From positions 976,001-1,040,000 of the forward strand of contig JAEPLP010000001.1 in the NCBI GenBank assembly GCA_017644375.1: a stretch of DNA of 64,000 nt. The letters run 5' to 3'. The stretch is from Prochlorococcus marinus CUG1435. GTDB taxonomy: Bacteria; Cyanobacteriota; Cyanobacteriia; PCC-6307; Cyanobiaceae. Each line of letters begins with the position of its first letter. The stretch's first letter is position 1. The position numbers and the translations under genes are program-made. This document shows, piece after piece, positions 52,536 through 62,272 of this stretch. The notes beneath the pieces were generated by a model. That model was not told the DNA's origin. It was given only the letters and a program-made list of their open reading frames with translations, and ran no database searches.

Positions 52536-54344
52536 ATGACTGATATATCGGTATCAAAAATTAGAAATTTCTGCATAATCGCTCATATTGATCATGGTAA
52601 ATCTACCCTTGCAGATAGGTTACTCCAAGATACTGGCACTGTGCAGCAAAGGGATATGCAAGAGCAATTTTTAGACAGTATGGATCTCGAAAGGGAGAGA
52701 GGAATTACTATCAAGTTACAAGCCGCTAGGATGAAATATAAAGCTGAAGATTCTCAAGAATATGTTTTGAACTTAATAGATACTCCAGGGCATGTTGATT
52801 TCTCTTATGAGGTTAGTAGATCTCTTCAAGCTTGTGAAGGCGCTTTACTAGTTGTTGATGCAAGTCAAGGAGTAGAAGCTCAAACCTTAGCTAATGTTTA
52901 CCTTGCCTTAGAAAATAATCTTGAAATAATTCCTGTTTTAAATAAAGTTGATTTACCAGGTGCTGATGCTGAAAAAATAAAACAAGAAATAGAGGAAATT
53001 ATTGGTCTTGATACATCTAATGCAATAAATTGTTCAGCAAAAACTGGAGTTGGCATTAAAGATATTTTAGAAGCAATCGTAAGAAGAGTACCTCCTCCTC
53101 AAGATGAAATTGAACTTCCTACAAAGGCACTCATTTTTGATTCTTATTATGATCCCTACAGAGGGGTTATTGTTTATTTCAGGGTGATATCTGGGTTTCT
53201 TAATAAGAGAGAAAAGATATTATTGATGGCGAGTAAAAAAAATTATGAACTAGATGAGATAGGAATAATGGCACCTGATCAGCAGCAAGTTGATGAATTA
53301 CATGCAGGAGAAGTTGGTTATTTAGCTGCTTCTATAAAATCAGTTGCTGATGCGAGAGTGGGAGATACGATTACTCTTTTAAATTCACCTGCAAATGATC
53401 CTTTGCCTGGTTATAAGACAGCAAATCCTATGGTTTTTTGTGGCTTATTCCCGACTGATGCTGATCAATTCCCAGATCTAAGAGTATCTCTTGAAAAATT
53501 ACAATTATCTGATGCAGCTTTAAAATATGAGCCCGAAACCAGTAGCGCAATGGGATTCGGATTTAGGTGCGGATTCCTTGGACTTCTTCATATGGAGATT
53601 GTTCAAGAAAGATTAGAAAGAGAATATGACTTGGATCTAATTGTAACGGCACCATCAGTTATCTATAAGGTTAATTTAAATCAGCAGGAACATATCTTTA
53701 TTGATAATCCTTCTACAATTCCTGACCCACAACTTAGAGAATCAATAGAAGAGCCTTATGTGAAAATGGAAATTTATGCTCCCAATGAATTTAATGGAAC
53801 ACTAATGGGTTTATGTCAGGAAAGAAGAGGAGTATTTCTAGATATGAAATACATAACAACAGATCGAGTTACTTTAATTTATGAAATTCCATTAGCAGAA
53901 GTAGTTACAGATTTCTTTGATCAAATGAAAAGTAGAACCCAAGGTTATGCATCTATGGAATATTATTTGATTGGCTATAAAAAGAATGATCTCGTTAGAT
54001 TAGATGTTCTGATAAATTCAGAAAGAGCAGATCCATTAACTTCTATTGTTCATAAAGATAAGGCTTATGGAATTGGTAGATGTTTAGTCGAGAAATTAAA
54101 AGAACTAATTCCAAAACAACAATTTAAAATACCTATTCAAGCATCAATCGGCAGCAGGATTATCGCAAGTGAAAGTATCAGTGCATTGCGAAAAGATGTT
54201 TTATCTAAATGTTATGGAGGAGATATTTCTAGGAAAAAGAAACTTTTAAAGAAGCAAGCCAAAGGTAAAAAGAGGATGAAGGCAATGGGTAAAGTTGAAG
54301 TCCCTCAAGAAGCTTTTATGGCAGTCCTGAAATTAAACCAGTAA
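52536..54344 (+). CDS. lepA: Elongation factor 4
   Basis: A 602-residue translational GTPase. G1 is AHIDHGKST (residues 16-24), then ERGITIK, DTPGH and NKVD, with the C-terminal LepA domain ending in [23 protein letters not shown]. Length is typical. ATG at 52536, 55 bases after mqo; a permease gene follows after 78 bases. Confidence 0.97.
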   Translation: MTDISVSKIRNFCIIAHIDHGKSTLADRLLQDTGTVQQRDMQEQFLDSMDLERERGITIKLQAARMKYKAEDSQEYVLNLIDTPGHVDFSYEVSRSLQACEGALLVVDASQGVEAQTLANVYLALENNLEIIPVLNKVDLPGADAEKIKQEIEEIIGLDTSNAINCSAKTGVGIKDILEAIVRRVPPPQDEIELPTKALIFDSYYDPYRGVIVYFRVISGFLNKREKILLMASKKNYELDEIGIMAPDQQQVDELHAGEVGYLAASIKSVADARVGDTITLLNSPANDPLPGYKTANPMVFCGLFPTDADQFPDLRVSLEKLQLSDAALKYEPETSSAMGFGFRCGFLGLLHMEIVQERLEREYDLDLIVTAPSVIYKVNLNQQEHIFIDNPSTIPDPQLRESIEEPYVKMEIYAPNEFNGTLMGLCQERRGVFLDMKYITTDRVTLIYEIPLAEVVTDFFDQMKSRTQGYASMEYYLIGYKKNDLVRLDVLINSERADPLTSIVHKDKAYGIGRCLVEKLKELIPKQQFKIPIQASIGSRIIASESISALRKDVLSKCYGGDISRKKKLLKKQAKGKKRMKAMGKVEVPQEAFMAVLKLNQ

Positions 54345-54422
54345 TTTTTTAAAATTTAAAATTTATAGCTATTTATTTTTTAAAGAATTGGGTATATTTC
54401 AGTCATATCTGTAAAAAAGATT

Positions 54423-55268
54423 TTGGATATTAACTCATTTAATCGTGTCGGCGCAAATATAAGAAAAGCTGGATTTCTAATTGTCCTTTTTTATCTTCTT
54501 GTTGTTTTAATAATGAAATTTTTAGAGGCCAATAATTTTTTTGGTAATTCATTTTCAACGTTAAGCAATGATATCTTTGCCCCTCCTTCGCTTAATCATT
54601 TCTGCGGCACAGATAGACTAGGAAGAGATGTTTGTTTAAGAACTTTACAAGGATCATCCTTAGCTATAGAAGTTGTATTCTTAGCTATTCTTTTTTCATT
54701 AAGTTTGGGCTTGCCATTGGGATTATTAAGTGGATATTTGGGTGGTTTTTTTGATAAATGCTTATCACTAATAATGGATACTATTTTTTCAATACCTGTA
54801 ATTTTACTTTCAGTTGTTGTTGCCTTTGTATTGGGTAAGGGTATCCTTAACGCAGCTTTGGCATTGTGTATTGTTTACTCTCCTCAATATTTTAGATTAA
54901 TCAGAAATCAGACAATATTGGTTAAATCCGAAACTTATGTGGAGGCAGCTCAGGTTTCAGGAGCTGATGTTAAAACAATTATTTTTAAATATATTCTCCC
55001 AAATGTAATAACACCTTTACCCATTTTGCTTACCCTAAATGCTGCGGATGCTGTTTTGGTATTAGGAAGTTTAGGATTTTTAGGTCTTGGTGTTCCTGCA
55101 GATGTCCCAGAGTGGGGAAGTGATTTAAATCTTGCTCTTGCTGCTTTACCTACAGGCATATGGTGGACGGCTTTATTCCCAGGTTTGGCAATGTTTTTTT
55201 TAGTTTTAGGTCTTTCTTTTATAGGAGAGGATCTTGAAGAAATTTTTGATAGTCAAAATTCTGAATAA
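54423..55268 (+). CDS. Peptide-type ABC transporter permease (DppC/OppC family)
   Basis: A 281-residue membrane protein with six helices, an N-terminal OppC_N segment, and the EAA loop EAAQVSGADVKTIIFKYILPN that contacts the ATPase. HFCGTDRLGRDVCLRTLQGS is the typical DppC cytoplasmic lead-in. No ATPase, second permease or binding protein is adjacent. TTG at 54423. Substrate unknown. Confidence 0.85.
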   Translation: MDINSFNRVGANIRKAGFLIVLFYLLVVLIMKFLEANNFFGNSFSTLSNDIFAPPSLNHFCGTDRLGRDVCLRTLQGSSLAIEVVFLAILFSLSLGLPLGLLSGYLGGFFDKCLSLIMDTIFSIPVILLSVVVAFVLGKGILNAALALCIVYSPQYFRLIRNQTILVKSETYVEAAQVSGADVKTIIFKYILPNVITPLPILLTLNAADAVLVLGSLGFLGLGVPADVPEWGSDLNLALAALPTGIWWTALFPGLAMFFLVLGLSFIGEDLEEIFDSQNSE

Positions 55269-55270
55269 AT

Positions 55271-55942
55271 TTAGTTATCTGTCATAGGATCAAGTTCTCC
55301 TTGATCATTTAACTTTGGATATTCTTTAGCTGATTTTTGATAAACCGCAGCTAATTCTGGGTAACACCATTCAAAAAGTGTTTTTTTATATTCATCTATA
55401 TTTAAACCTTCTCCATTAGCGGGCAATATACCTTTATTTTTTCTTTGGCGAATAGCTTCAAATAATAATATGGAAGCAGCAACTGAAACATTCAGGGATT
55501 GAACCATACCTCTCATAGGTATAAAAATTGATTGATCAACCATTGATATAAGTTCATTACTTAGTCCCCATTTTTCTGCTCCTAAAACAAAACATGTATT
55601 TTGAGAATAATCAAAATTTCTATAATCTATTGATTCACTATTTAGAGTCGTTCCATATAATTTAAAACCCTTATTCTTTAGATCAGATATTGCTGTGATA
55701 GTGTTTTCATGATTATTTAGTTTTACCCATTTTTGACTGCCTTGAGCAGTACTATTGAAAGTCTTAACGGCATTCGTTTTGCTAATAAAATTTGCTTCGA
55801 AAACTCCTGCTGCATCACACGTCCTTAATATCGCGGATAGATTGTGTGGTTTGTTTACATCCTCAACCAAAACAGTCAAGTTTTTCATTCGGCAATCTAA
55901 AACACTTTTGATTCGTTCAAATCTTCTTGGCAAAATTGACAT
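55271..55942 (-). CDS. trmH: tRNA (guanosine-18-2'-O)-methyltransferase TrmH
   Basis: A 223-residue SPOUT methyltransferase: VLVEDVNKPHNLSAILRTCDAAGV at the start, the catalytic Arg in the N-terminal ILRTCD, VLGAEKWGLS and FIPMRGMVQSLNVSVAASILLFEA, the knot motifs. ATG at 55942. Converges on the permease gene. Confidence 0.9.
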   Translation of the reverse strand: MSILPRRFERIKSVLDCRMKNLTVLVEDVNKPHNLSAILRTCDAAGVFEANFISKTNAVKTFNSTAQGSQKWVKLNNHENTITAISDLKNKGFKLYGTTLNSESIDYRNFDYSQNTCFVLGAEKWGLSNELISMVDQSIFIPMRGMVQSLNVSVAASILLFEAIRQRKNKGILPANGEGLNIDEYKKTLFEWCYPELAAVYQKSAKEYPKLNDQGELDPMTDN

Positions 55943-56037
55943 TTATAATTTTTCTCACTTTTAAATTATATTCACAAAATTTTGATTATCTATTAAATCT
56001 ATTGGTTTATAATATTTTGGTAGTTTGAATTAAATCA

Positions 56038-56241
56038 ATGGCATACATAGAATGGGACTATACAGTAATAACAAGTATGGTAGAAAAACAAGGGTGGGAT
56101 TTACCTGATCGTGAATCGGAAGAATGGAATAAATTTAACGATGAATTAGGAGAAAAAATGAGAGGTGTTGGACTTGTTTTTGAAAAATATTGTACATTTA
56201 CTCCTGACGTAGGAGAGGGTGTTCATCTTTTAGATGACTGA
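56038..56241 (+). CDS. 67-residue conserved hypothetical protein
   Basis: ATG at 56038. A soluble acidic protein: AYIEWDYTVITSMVEKQGWDLPDRESEEWNKFNDELGEKMRGVGLVFEKY then TPDVGEGVHLLDD. No family recognised. A ten-base stem terminator follows at 56256-56287. Well-formed stand-alone transcription unit. Confidence 0.55.
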   Translation: MAYIEWDYTVITSMVEKQGWDLPDRESEEWNKFNDELGEKMRGVGLVFEKYCTFTPDVGEGVHLLDD

Positions 56242-56255
56242 TCATAGTAAGTTTT

Positions 56256-56287
56256 AAACCATTGAAGTATCCCTTTATCAATGGTTT
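56256..56287 (+). terminator. Terminator-like hairpin
   Basis: AAACCATTGA pairs perfectly with TCAATGGTTT around a 12-base loop. The following sequence is ATTAATTTATAA rather than a long T run, so it is a weak intrinsic terminator for the gene at 56038, or a stability hairpin. Confidence 0.5.
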
Positions 56288-56418
56288 ATTAATTTATAAG
56301 ATAATGTAATTTTATTAAAATAGAACCGGCAATTATTAAGGCTTTATAAAGCTTGTAGAGTAAAAAAAATTTTATATCCCACAAAAAAGTTTTTTAATTT
56401 CTATATTTGTATAAAAAT

Positions 56419-56811
56419 ATGAAAAAAAAATTAACCTTTTTATTCGACGGTGGCTGTCCACTTTGTTTAAGAGAAACAAATTTTCTAAAAAAGAGAGATA
56501 TCTCAAATCAGATTTCATTTATAGATATTAATAGTAAGGATTACGATCACAATCTTTTTATGGGCATCTCATATTCAGAAGCTATGTCAAACTTGCATGG
56601 GATTATGGAAAATGATGAAATTATTAGGGGACTAGATGTGATTGCATATTCTTATGAATTAGTTGGTTTAGGTTGGGTTTATTATCCCTTGAAGATTAAA
56701 TTCTTATCTCCCATATTAAGACTGGTTTACAGATATTGGGCAAAATACAGACTTCAAATTACAGGTAGATCAGATATTGAAAAACTTTGTACCTCCCAAT
56801 GTGAACAATAA
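56419..56811 (+). CDS. DCC family thiol-disulfide oxidoreductase (DUF393)
   Basis: A 130-residue thioredoxin-fold-like protein. Start at ATG 56419 gives MKKKLTFLFDGGCPLCLRET with the DCC motif DGGCPLC; an in-frame TTG lies 12 bases upstream. GLGWVYYPLKIKFL and the final RYWAKYRLQITGR follow. First gene of a cassette leading into the photolyase; the next gene begins three bases later. Confidence 0.85.
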   Translation: MKKKLTFLFDGGCPLCLRETNFLKKRDISNQISFIDINSKDYDHNLFMGISYSEAMSNLHGIMENDEIIRGLDVIAYSYELVGLGWVYYPLKIKFLSPILRLVYRYWAKYRLQITGRSDIEKLCTSQCEQ

Positions 56812-56813
56812 AT

Positions 56814-57050
56814 ATGGAAAATATCGATATAGACAGAATAATAGAAATGTGTTGGGAAGATAGAACACCGTTTGAAGCTATAAAGTATCAATTTGGTTTA
56901 AAAGAAGAAGATGCGATAAAAATTATGCGTCAAAACCTTAAACCCAAATCCTTCAAAGTCTGGAGAAAGAGAGTTTCGGGAAGAAATACAAAACATATGG
57001 CGCTTAAAGATTCAACTAGATTTAAATCTACTCATAAAAGAAAACTATAG
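56814..57050 (+). CDS. DUF2805 / TIGR03643 family protein
   Basis: A 78-residue protein: DRIIEMCWEDRTPFEAIKYQFGLKEEDAIKIMRQNLKPKSFKVWRKRVSGR, then a basic tail HKRKL. This helix-turn-helix-like pattern is TIGR03643. It occurs with DUF2256 and photolyase genes in marine bacteria. ATG at 56814. Confidence 0.8.
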   Translation: MENIDIDRIIEMCWEDRTPFEAIKYQFGLKEEDAIKIMRQNLKPKSFKVWRKRVSGRNTKHMALKDSTRFKSTHKRKL

Positions 57051-57053
57051 ATT

Positions 57054-57185
57054 TTGAAAAATCTCTCTACCAAAACTTGTCCTGTTTGTAATAGGCCATT
57101 CGAATGGCGTAAAAAATGGAAAAGCTGTTGGGATGAGGTTATCTACTGTTCAAAAAGATGCAGTAACAGGAAATCGCAAAGATGA
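57054..57185 (+). CDS. DUF2256 zinc-ribbon protein
   Basis: A 43-residue gene from TTG at 57054 to TGA at 57183-57185. The Cys pattern [14 protein letters not shown]...CW...YCSKRC is the DUF2256 motif, with two C-x-x-C-like knuckles that would bind one zinc. It overlaps the photolyase start by four bases (ATGA), so translation is coupled. Confidence 0.82.
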   Translation: MKNLSTKTCPVCNRPFEWRKKWKSCWDEVIYCSKRCSNRKSQR

Positions 57186-58672
57186 AACAAGTATCAATTA
57201 TTTTTCCGAATCAACTTTTTAGAGAAAGCCCAATCTTAAAAATAAATTGTGAAATTTTTATTTTGGAAGACTCATTATTTTTTGGAAATGATAAATTTCA
57301 TAAATTAATTAACCACAAAAATAAGTTAGTTTTTCATAGAGCTTCTATGCTTGCTTATAAAAAATATTTAGAAATATCTGGCTTTAAAGTTTTATATATC
57401 GAAAACAAGAAAAATATTTCTACAGTTGATTACTTATCGGAATTTATTAAAAATAAATATCAAAAAATCAATCTCATTGACCCCCATGATTTTTTAATAA
57501 TGAAGAGGATTAATAATTTTGTTGAAAGTAATAATTTAGCTTTAAATCTTTTGCCTTCTCCTATGTTTATGAGTAGTGAAGATTTAAAAGAGTTATTTGT
57601 ATCAAATACAAAAAAACCTCTTATGGGGAGATTTTACGAGAATCAAAGAAAGAGCCAAAAGATATTAGTTAATTCGGATGATACACCTGAAGGTGGTAAA
57701 TGGAGTTTCGATGAAATGAACAGAAAAAAATTACCAAAAAAAATTAATATACCTGATACTCCTAAATTAAAAAAAAATAAATTTGTAGTTAATGCAGAAA
57801 GGTCATTAGCCAATTTTGATATTGAGTTTATTGGAGAAAGTAATAACTTTTTATATCCAACTAATTTTGATGAGGCAGATGAATGGTTAAATTATTTTTT
57901 TAAACATAGATTTTTCTTATTTGGAGATTATGAGGATGCTATTTCTAGAGAAAATTCTTTTTTATGGCATAGTTTACTTTCTCCTCTTCTAAATAGCGGC
58001 TTATTAACTCCAGATGTAGTAGTAAATAAAGCATTACTTTTTGCAAAAAATAATAATGTTTCTATTAATTCTTTAGAGGGTTTTATTCGTCAAATTATTG
58101 GATGGAGAGAATTTATTTGTCTAGTCTATAAAAAGTATGGAACAAAGATGCGAAACAGTAATTTTTGGAATTTTGAAAATAAGCCAATTCCAGAATCTTT
58201 TTATCAAGGAAATACAGGAATTGAACCAGTAGACGTTGTTATAAAAAATATTATTAAATATGGTTATTGTCACCACATTGAAAGGTTAATGATTATTGGT
58301 AACTTCATGCTTCTATGTAGAATTCACCCCAATCAAGTTTATAAATGGTTTATGGAAATGTTTATTGATTCCTACGATTGGGTTATGGTCCCAAATGTTT
58401 ACGGAATGAGTCAGTTTAGTGATGGAGGTATCTTTTCAACAAAACCATATATATCAAGCTCTAATTATGTTAAAAAAATGTCTAATTTTAAAAGTGGCCC
58501 CTGGTGTGAAATATGGGATGGCTTATTTTGGAAATTTATTAAAGATAATGAAAGCTTTTTTAGAAAGCAATATCGCCTGGCAATGTTAACGAGAAATCTC
58601 GATAAAATGTCAGAGGAAAAATTAAATAATCACTTAGAAACAGCCGATAAATTTTTAAGAGATATTCAATAA
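57182..58672 (+). CDS. Bacterial (6-4) photolyase family protein, atypical
   Basis: A 496-residue member of the FeS-BCP / CryPro photolyase family: IIFPNQLF at the start, [36 protein letters not shown] with the catalytic His pair (364/365) and [26 protein letters not shown] near 404. The family normally binds a 4Fe-4S cluster by four Cys. Here only one candidate, C442 in GPWCEIWDG, lies at a ligand position; the first ligand appears replaced by Pro in GIEPVD, and the CxxC loop is deleted. So it may fold without the cluster. It is coupled to DUF2256 and DUF2805 genes and lies apart from the other photolyase at 15662. Confidence 0.85.
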   Translation: MKQVSIIFPNQLFRESPILKINCEIFILEDSLFFGNDKFHKLINHKNKLVFHRASMLAYKKYLEISGFKVLYIENKKNISTVDYLSEFIKNKYQKINLIDPHDFLIMKRINNFVESNNLALNLLPSPMFMSSEDLKELFVSNTKKPLMGRFYENQRKSQKILVNSDDTPEGGKWSFDEMNRKKLPKKINIPDTPKLKKNKFVVNAERSLANFDIEFIGESNNFLYPTNFDEADEWLNYFFKHRFFLFGDYEDAISRENSFLWHSLLSPLLNSGLLTPDVVVNKALLFAKNNNVSINSLEGFIRQIIGWREFICLVYKKYGTKMRNSNFWNFENKPIPESFYQGNTGIEPVDVVIKNIIKYGYCHHIERLMIIGNFMLLCRIHPNQVYKWFMEMFIDSYDWVMVPNVYGMSQFSDGGIFSTKPYISSSNYVKKMSNFKSGPWCEIWDGLFWKFIKDNESFFRKQYRLAMLTRNLDKMSEEKLNNHLETADKFLRDIQ

Positions 58673-58776
58673 ATTAATAGTGATAACCTACAGTTGCTTT
58701 TGAAAAATTAAAAGAATATTATATTATTACGAAATATTACAGACCGATGTTATTTTAAATTAGATTTAACCAAAAA

Positions 58777-58956
58777 ATGAGTATTGGAATACTTTTTTTG
58801 AAAAGTAATTTGACTGGTATCATCACTTTTTCTGAATTAGATTGGATAACAACCCATCAATCTAATTTTTCAAGGTTAGAGGAATCTATAGCCATCAAGC
58901 TAGGAAGAATGCTTGATGCAGGCTTTATAAATATAGGATGCCGATTGAATACCTGA
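58777..58956 (+). CDS. 59-residue hypothetical protein
   Basis: ATG at 58777, TGA at 58954-58956. A soluble helical protein (TFSELDWITTHQSNFSRLEESIAIKLGRMLDAGFINIGCRLN). I recall short picocyanobacterial proteins with this LEESIAIKLGRMLDAG segment but no role. Confidence 0.5.
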   Translation: MSIGILFLKSNLTGIITFSELDWITTHQSNFSRLEESIAIKLGRMLDAGFINIGCRLNT

Positions 58957-58974
58957 TTAAGTTTTATTTTATTA

Positions 58975-59118
58975 ATGAAGTATAAAGAAGAGAAAAAATT
59001 ATTTTTTCGGGAAAAAATTCATTCTTTAAATATCTTTCTTTTTTTAGGATTTAATTTGACACTTATATCAATCTTGGGTTTTATTTGGTTCAATTCCTCA
59101 ATAGAAAAAGTAGTTTAA
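58975..59118 (+). CDS. 47-residue membrane peptide, hypothetical
   Basis: ATG at 58975, TAA at 59116-59118. A basic start (MKYKEEKKLFFREKIHSL) is followed by one transmembrane helix (NIFLFLGFNLTLISILGFIWF). It begins 18 bases after the gene before it, same strand. Confidence 0.45.
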   Translation: MKYKEEKKLFFREKIHSLNIFLFLGFNLTLISILGFIWFNSSIEKVV

Positions 59119-59168
59119 ATTTTTAAATTTTTTGTATATTAAAGTTATCTTTAAAATAAATTTATATT

Positions 59169-60485
59169 TTGAGCATAGGATATTTGCAAAGGAAAGCAGC
59201 TTGGGAAATTTTATTAAAAGTTAGTAATGGTGATTTTTCTGATCATGCTCTTGATAAGGTTTTAAAAAATTATCAATTTAATCCTCTTGATATTGCTTTT
59301 ATTACTGAATTATCTTTTGGATGTATAAGGTATAGAAAATTTCTTGATCTTTGGGTGGATCATACATCAAAAATAACTCATAAAAAGCAGCCTCCAAAAT
59401 TAAGATGGCTTTTACATATAGGTTTATATCAACTATTGAAAATGGATAAAATTCCATTTCCTGCAGCTATTTCAACCACTGTAGAAGTAGCAAAACAAAC
59501 AGATTTAAAGGGTTTAGCAGGAACTGTTAATGCGATATTGAGAAATGCATCTAGGAAATTAAAAGATGAAATTTTTCCAAAATTATCTTCTGATAAAAAA
59601 GAAAGAATCTCATATCTAGAGTCATTGCCATTATGGCTTGTAAATGATCTTTATGAATGGTTAGGCAATAGCAAGGGTGAAAATATTGTTAAAGCATTTA
59701 ATAAAAAACCTTCAATTGATTTAAGAATTAATCCACTAAAAACTGATTTAGATGAATTTCTGAAAGTACTTCATAAAAATAAAATTGATGCAGAAATTAT
59801 TAATGAATTAAATAATGGAATTACTTTAAAATCTAATCCAAGATCTATTAAAAATTTACCAGGATATAGTGATGGACTTTGGACAATTCAAGATAGATCT
59901 TCTCAGTGGATAGCCCCTCTTTTAAATCCAAAAGAAGGTGAAAAGATTTTAGATGCTTGTGCAGCGCCAGGAAGTAAGTCTACCCACCTAGCAGAATTAG
60001 CAAATGACAATGCTGAAATCCTTGCTGTAGACAGATCAGCAAAAAGATTGAAAATACTGCAATCAAATTTAGAAAGATTAAATTTGAAATCTGTTAATAC
60101 CCTTCAGGCTGATGCTGCGAATTTGATTGAATTAAATCCTAAGTTTATATCCTATTTTGATAAAATTTTATTAGATGCTCCCTGTTCTGGCATTGGAACT
60201 CTTTCCAGGAATCCAGATTCTAGATGGTCTTTAAGTAAAGAAAAAATAAAATCTTTAACTTTATTGCAGGAAAAACTATTAGAAAATATTTTTCCTCTTT
60301 TAAAAAAAGCTGGAACTTTAGTTTATTCAACTTGTACTATCTGTCCTGATGAAAATAATTTATTAATTGAGAGATTTATTGAAAAAAACGAAGTTTTAAA
60401 GTTGGTTAGCCAAAAGCAAATTTTACCTAGCTTAGACTATCCTGGTGATGGATTTTATTCTGCAATAATTTCTTATAAATCTTAA
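59169..60485 (+). CDS. rsmB: 16S rRNA (cytosine-967-C5)-methyltransferase
   Basis: A 438-residue Sun/RsmB protein: an N-terminal NusB-like domain (AAWEILLKVSNGDFSDHALDKVL, ELSFGCIRYRKFLDLWVDH), and the methyltransferase domain with ILDACAAPGSKSTHLAEL, LLDAPCSGIGTLSRNPDSRW holding the PC catalytic Cys, and YSTCTICPDENN. TTG at 59169. Confidence 0.93.
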   Translation: MSIGYLQRKAAWEILLKVSNGDFSDHALDKVLKNYQFNPLDIAFITELSFGCIRYRKFLDLWVDHTSKITHKKQPPKLRWLLHIGLYQLLKMDKIPFPAAISTTVEVAKQTDLKGLAGTVNAILRNASRKLKDEIFPKLSSDKKERISYLESLPLWLVNDLYEWLGNSKGENIVKAFNKKPSIDLRINPLKTDLDEFLKVLHKNKIDAEIINELNNGITLKSNPRSIKNLPGYSDGLWTIQDRSSQWIAPLLNPKEGEKILDACAAPGSKSTHLAELANDNAEILAVDRSAKRLKILQSNLERLNLKSVNTLQADAANLIELNPKFISYFDKILLDAPCSGIGTLSRNPDSRWSLSKEKIKSLTLLQEKLLENIFPLLKKAGTLVYSTCTICPDENNLLIERFIEKNEVLKLVSQKQILPSLDYPGDGFYSAIISYKS

Positions 60486-60499
60486 AAATGAAATTTATT

Positions 60500-62272
60500 T
60501 TAAATCGGGATTTTATAAATTTCAGATATAAATTTTTTCCATAAATAAGCTGCATTTCCACTAGATAATTCAGATTCTTTGTTATCGTCGTAACCTATCC
60601 AGACACCTGTTGTAAGATTATCAATTGAACCAATAAACCAGAGATCTTTATTTCCATCTGATGTTCCTGTTTTTCCATAAATTTGCTTCCCATTTATAGA
60701 AGCTGCTTTTGAAGTGCCTTCATTTACAGATTTTTCAAGAAGTTTATTTATTTTCTTGTTTACTTTTAAATCTAATATTTTCTTGGAAATAGATTTGTTT
60801 TCCCAAATAGATTGCCTATTAAAAGATTCTATTTTTTCTAAGATGTTAGGGCTTTGTATATTCCCATTATTATTTATTGCAGAATATGCATTTGTAATGT
60901 TAAGGAGATTATCTCCATAGGAACCAATAGCCAATGATGGGAATTCCTCGAATTTTTGCTCATAACCTAGACCAAAAGAATTAGCTAGATTAATAATATT
61001 TTTTAAACCGATTTTTTTTGTTATTGATATTGGAACTATATTGGATGAACTTTTAAAAGATTCAATCAAAGATATTGAACCTCTATACTCTTTGGAAAAA
61101 TTTTTTGGGCAATAACCCTCCCAGCATTTTGGCAAGTCTTCAAATTTATCACTTAATTTTATCCCTTCTATTAATGCAGCAGCATAAGGAATTATTTTAA
61201 AAGTAGAACCTAAAGGTCTTACAGACGAAATCACTCTATTATATTCATTAATTGATGGATTTCTGCTTGTTATCATCGTCCTGATTAGTCCGGTGTTTGA
61301 TTCGATTGATAAAAGAGCAATTTCGAGTTCTTTAGGTACAACATATCTTGAAATTTTTTGGGCTTTATCTTGCCAATCTTTAATGATAGAAGATTTAATC
61401 CTTAAAAACTTATAATCATTTTTATTTTCAATTTTTTTATCTGTTTCCTCAAGAATAAAATTTATTAGTAATTTATCATCTAAAAAATTAGAAGCTGTTT
61501 GATAATTTAAATTTAATTTCTCTTTAATAGCCTTATTCTTATTTTCAAGAGAAATATATCCATCAACATACATTGATTCAAGAACTTTATTTCTATTTTT
61601 AATAGCTAGTTTTATATTTTGATAAGGTGAATAAATTGATGGAGCTGGAGCTAATCCTGCAATTAATGCGATCTCAGATAATGTCAATTCTTCTATAAGT
61701 TTTCCAAAATAAACTTGGGAAGCCTCGTTAACCCCGTATGCGCCTGATCCTAAATAAATATTATTTAAATATAATTTTAAAATTTGATTTTTGTCATATC
61801 TAAATTCAAGTATGAGGGATATAAATATTTCTTTGATTTTCCTTTGAAAACTTAAGTCATTATTTAGAAAAAGTAATCTAGAAACTTGTTGAGTTATCGT
61901 ACTTCCTCCCTCTTTTACATAACCACTTCTAATATTTTGAAAAAGTGCACGTGAAATACTTTTTAAATCTATTCCGTTATGTTTATAAAATCTTTTATCT
62001 TCAGAAGATATAAAAGCATGTTTTAAAAAAAGTGGAATTTTATTTTGACTATTATCTATTTCAAATTTGCGGCTTAATTTGCTTAGTATCTTATTATCAG
62101 AAGATAATATTAAATAAGAATAATTGGTTGAGCGAGATCTTTTATTTTTAGATATGTCAAAATTTAATGTAGTAATTATTAGACTATATATATAAAAGGA
62201 TATTCCAGAAAAAATTAATATTGGAATTATTAAAACAATAGATTTAGATTTAATCTTTTGCACCCTAAGCAA
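60500..62272 (-). CDS. Class A penicillin-binding protein
   Basis: A 590-residue peptidoglycan synthase. One N-terminal membrane helix (10-30) leads to the GT51 domain: ISSEDKRFYKHNGIDLKSI with catalytic E91, GGSTITQQVSRLLF and RKIKEIFISLILE. The transpeptidase has GSTFK (about 350), SSN and KTGTSDGNKDLWF. The start overlaps the chlG stop by eight bases at TTG 62272; a GTG at 62263 would avoid the overlap. Smaller than E. coli PBP1, as in many cyanobacteria. Confidence 0.9.
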   Translation of the reverse strand: MLRVQKIKSKSIVLIIPILIFSGISFYIYSLIITTLNFDISKNKRSRSTNYSYLILSSDNKILSKLSRKFEIDNSQNKIPLFLKHAFISSEDKRFYKHNGIDLKSISRALFQNIRSGYVKEGGSTITQQVSRLLFLNNDLSFQRKIKEIFISLILEFRYDKNQILKLYLNNIYLGSGAYGVNEASQVYFGKLIEELTLSEIALIAGLAPAPSIYSPYQNIKLAIKNRNKVLESMYVDGYISLENKNKAIKEKLNLNYQTASNFLDDKLLINFILEETDKKIENKNDYKFLRIKSSIIKDWQDKAQKISRYVVPKELEIALLSIESNTGLIRTMITSRNPSINEYNRVISSVRPLGSTFKIIPYAAALIEGIKLSDKFEDLPKCWEGYCPKNFSKEYRGSISLIESFKSSSNIVPISITKKIGLKNIINLANSFGLGYEQKFEEFPSLAIGSYGDNLLNITNAYSAINNNGNIQSPNILEKIESFNRQSIWENKSISKKILDLKVNKKINKLLEKSVNEGTSKAASINGKQIYGKTGTSDGNKDLWFIGSIDNLTTGVWIGYDDNKESELSSGNAAYLWKKFISEIYKIPI

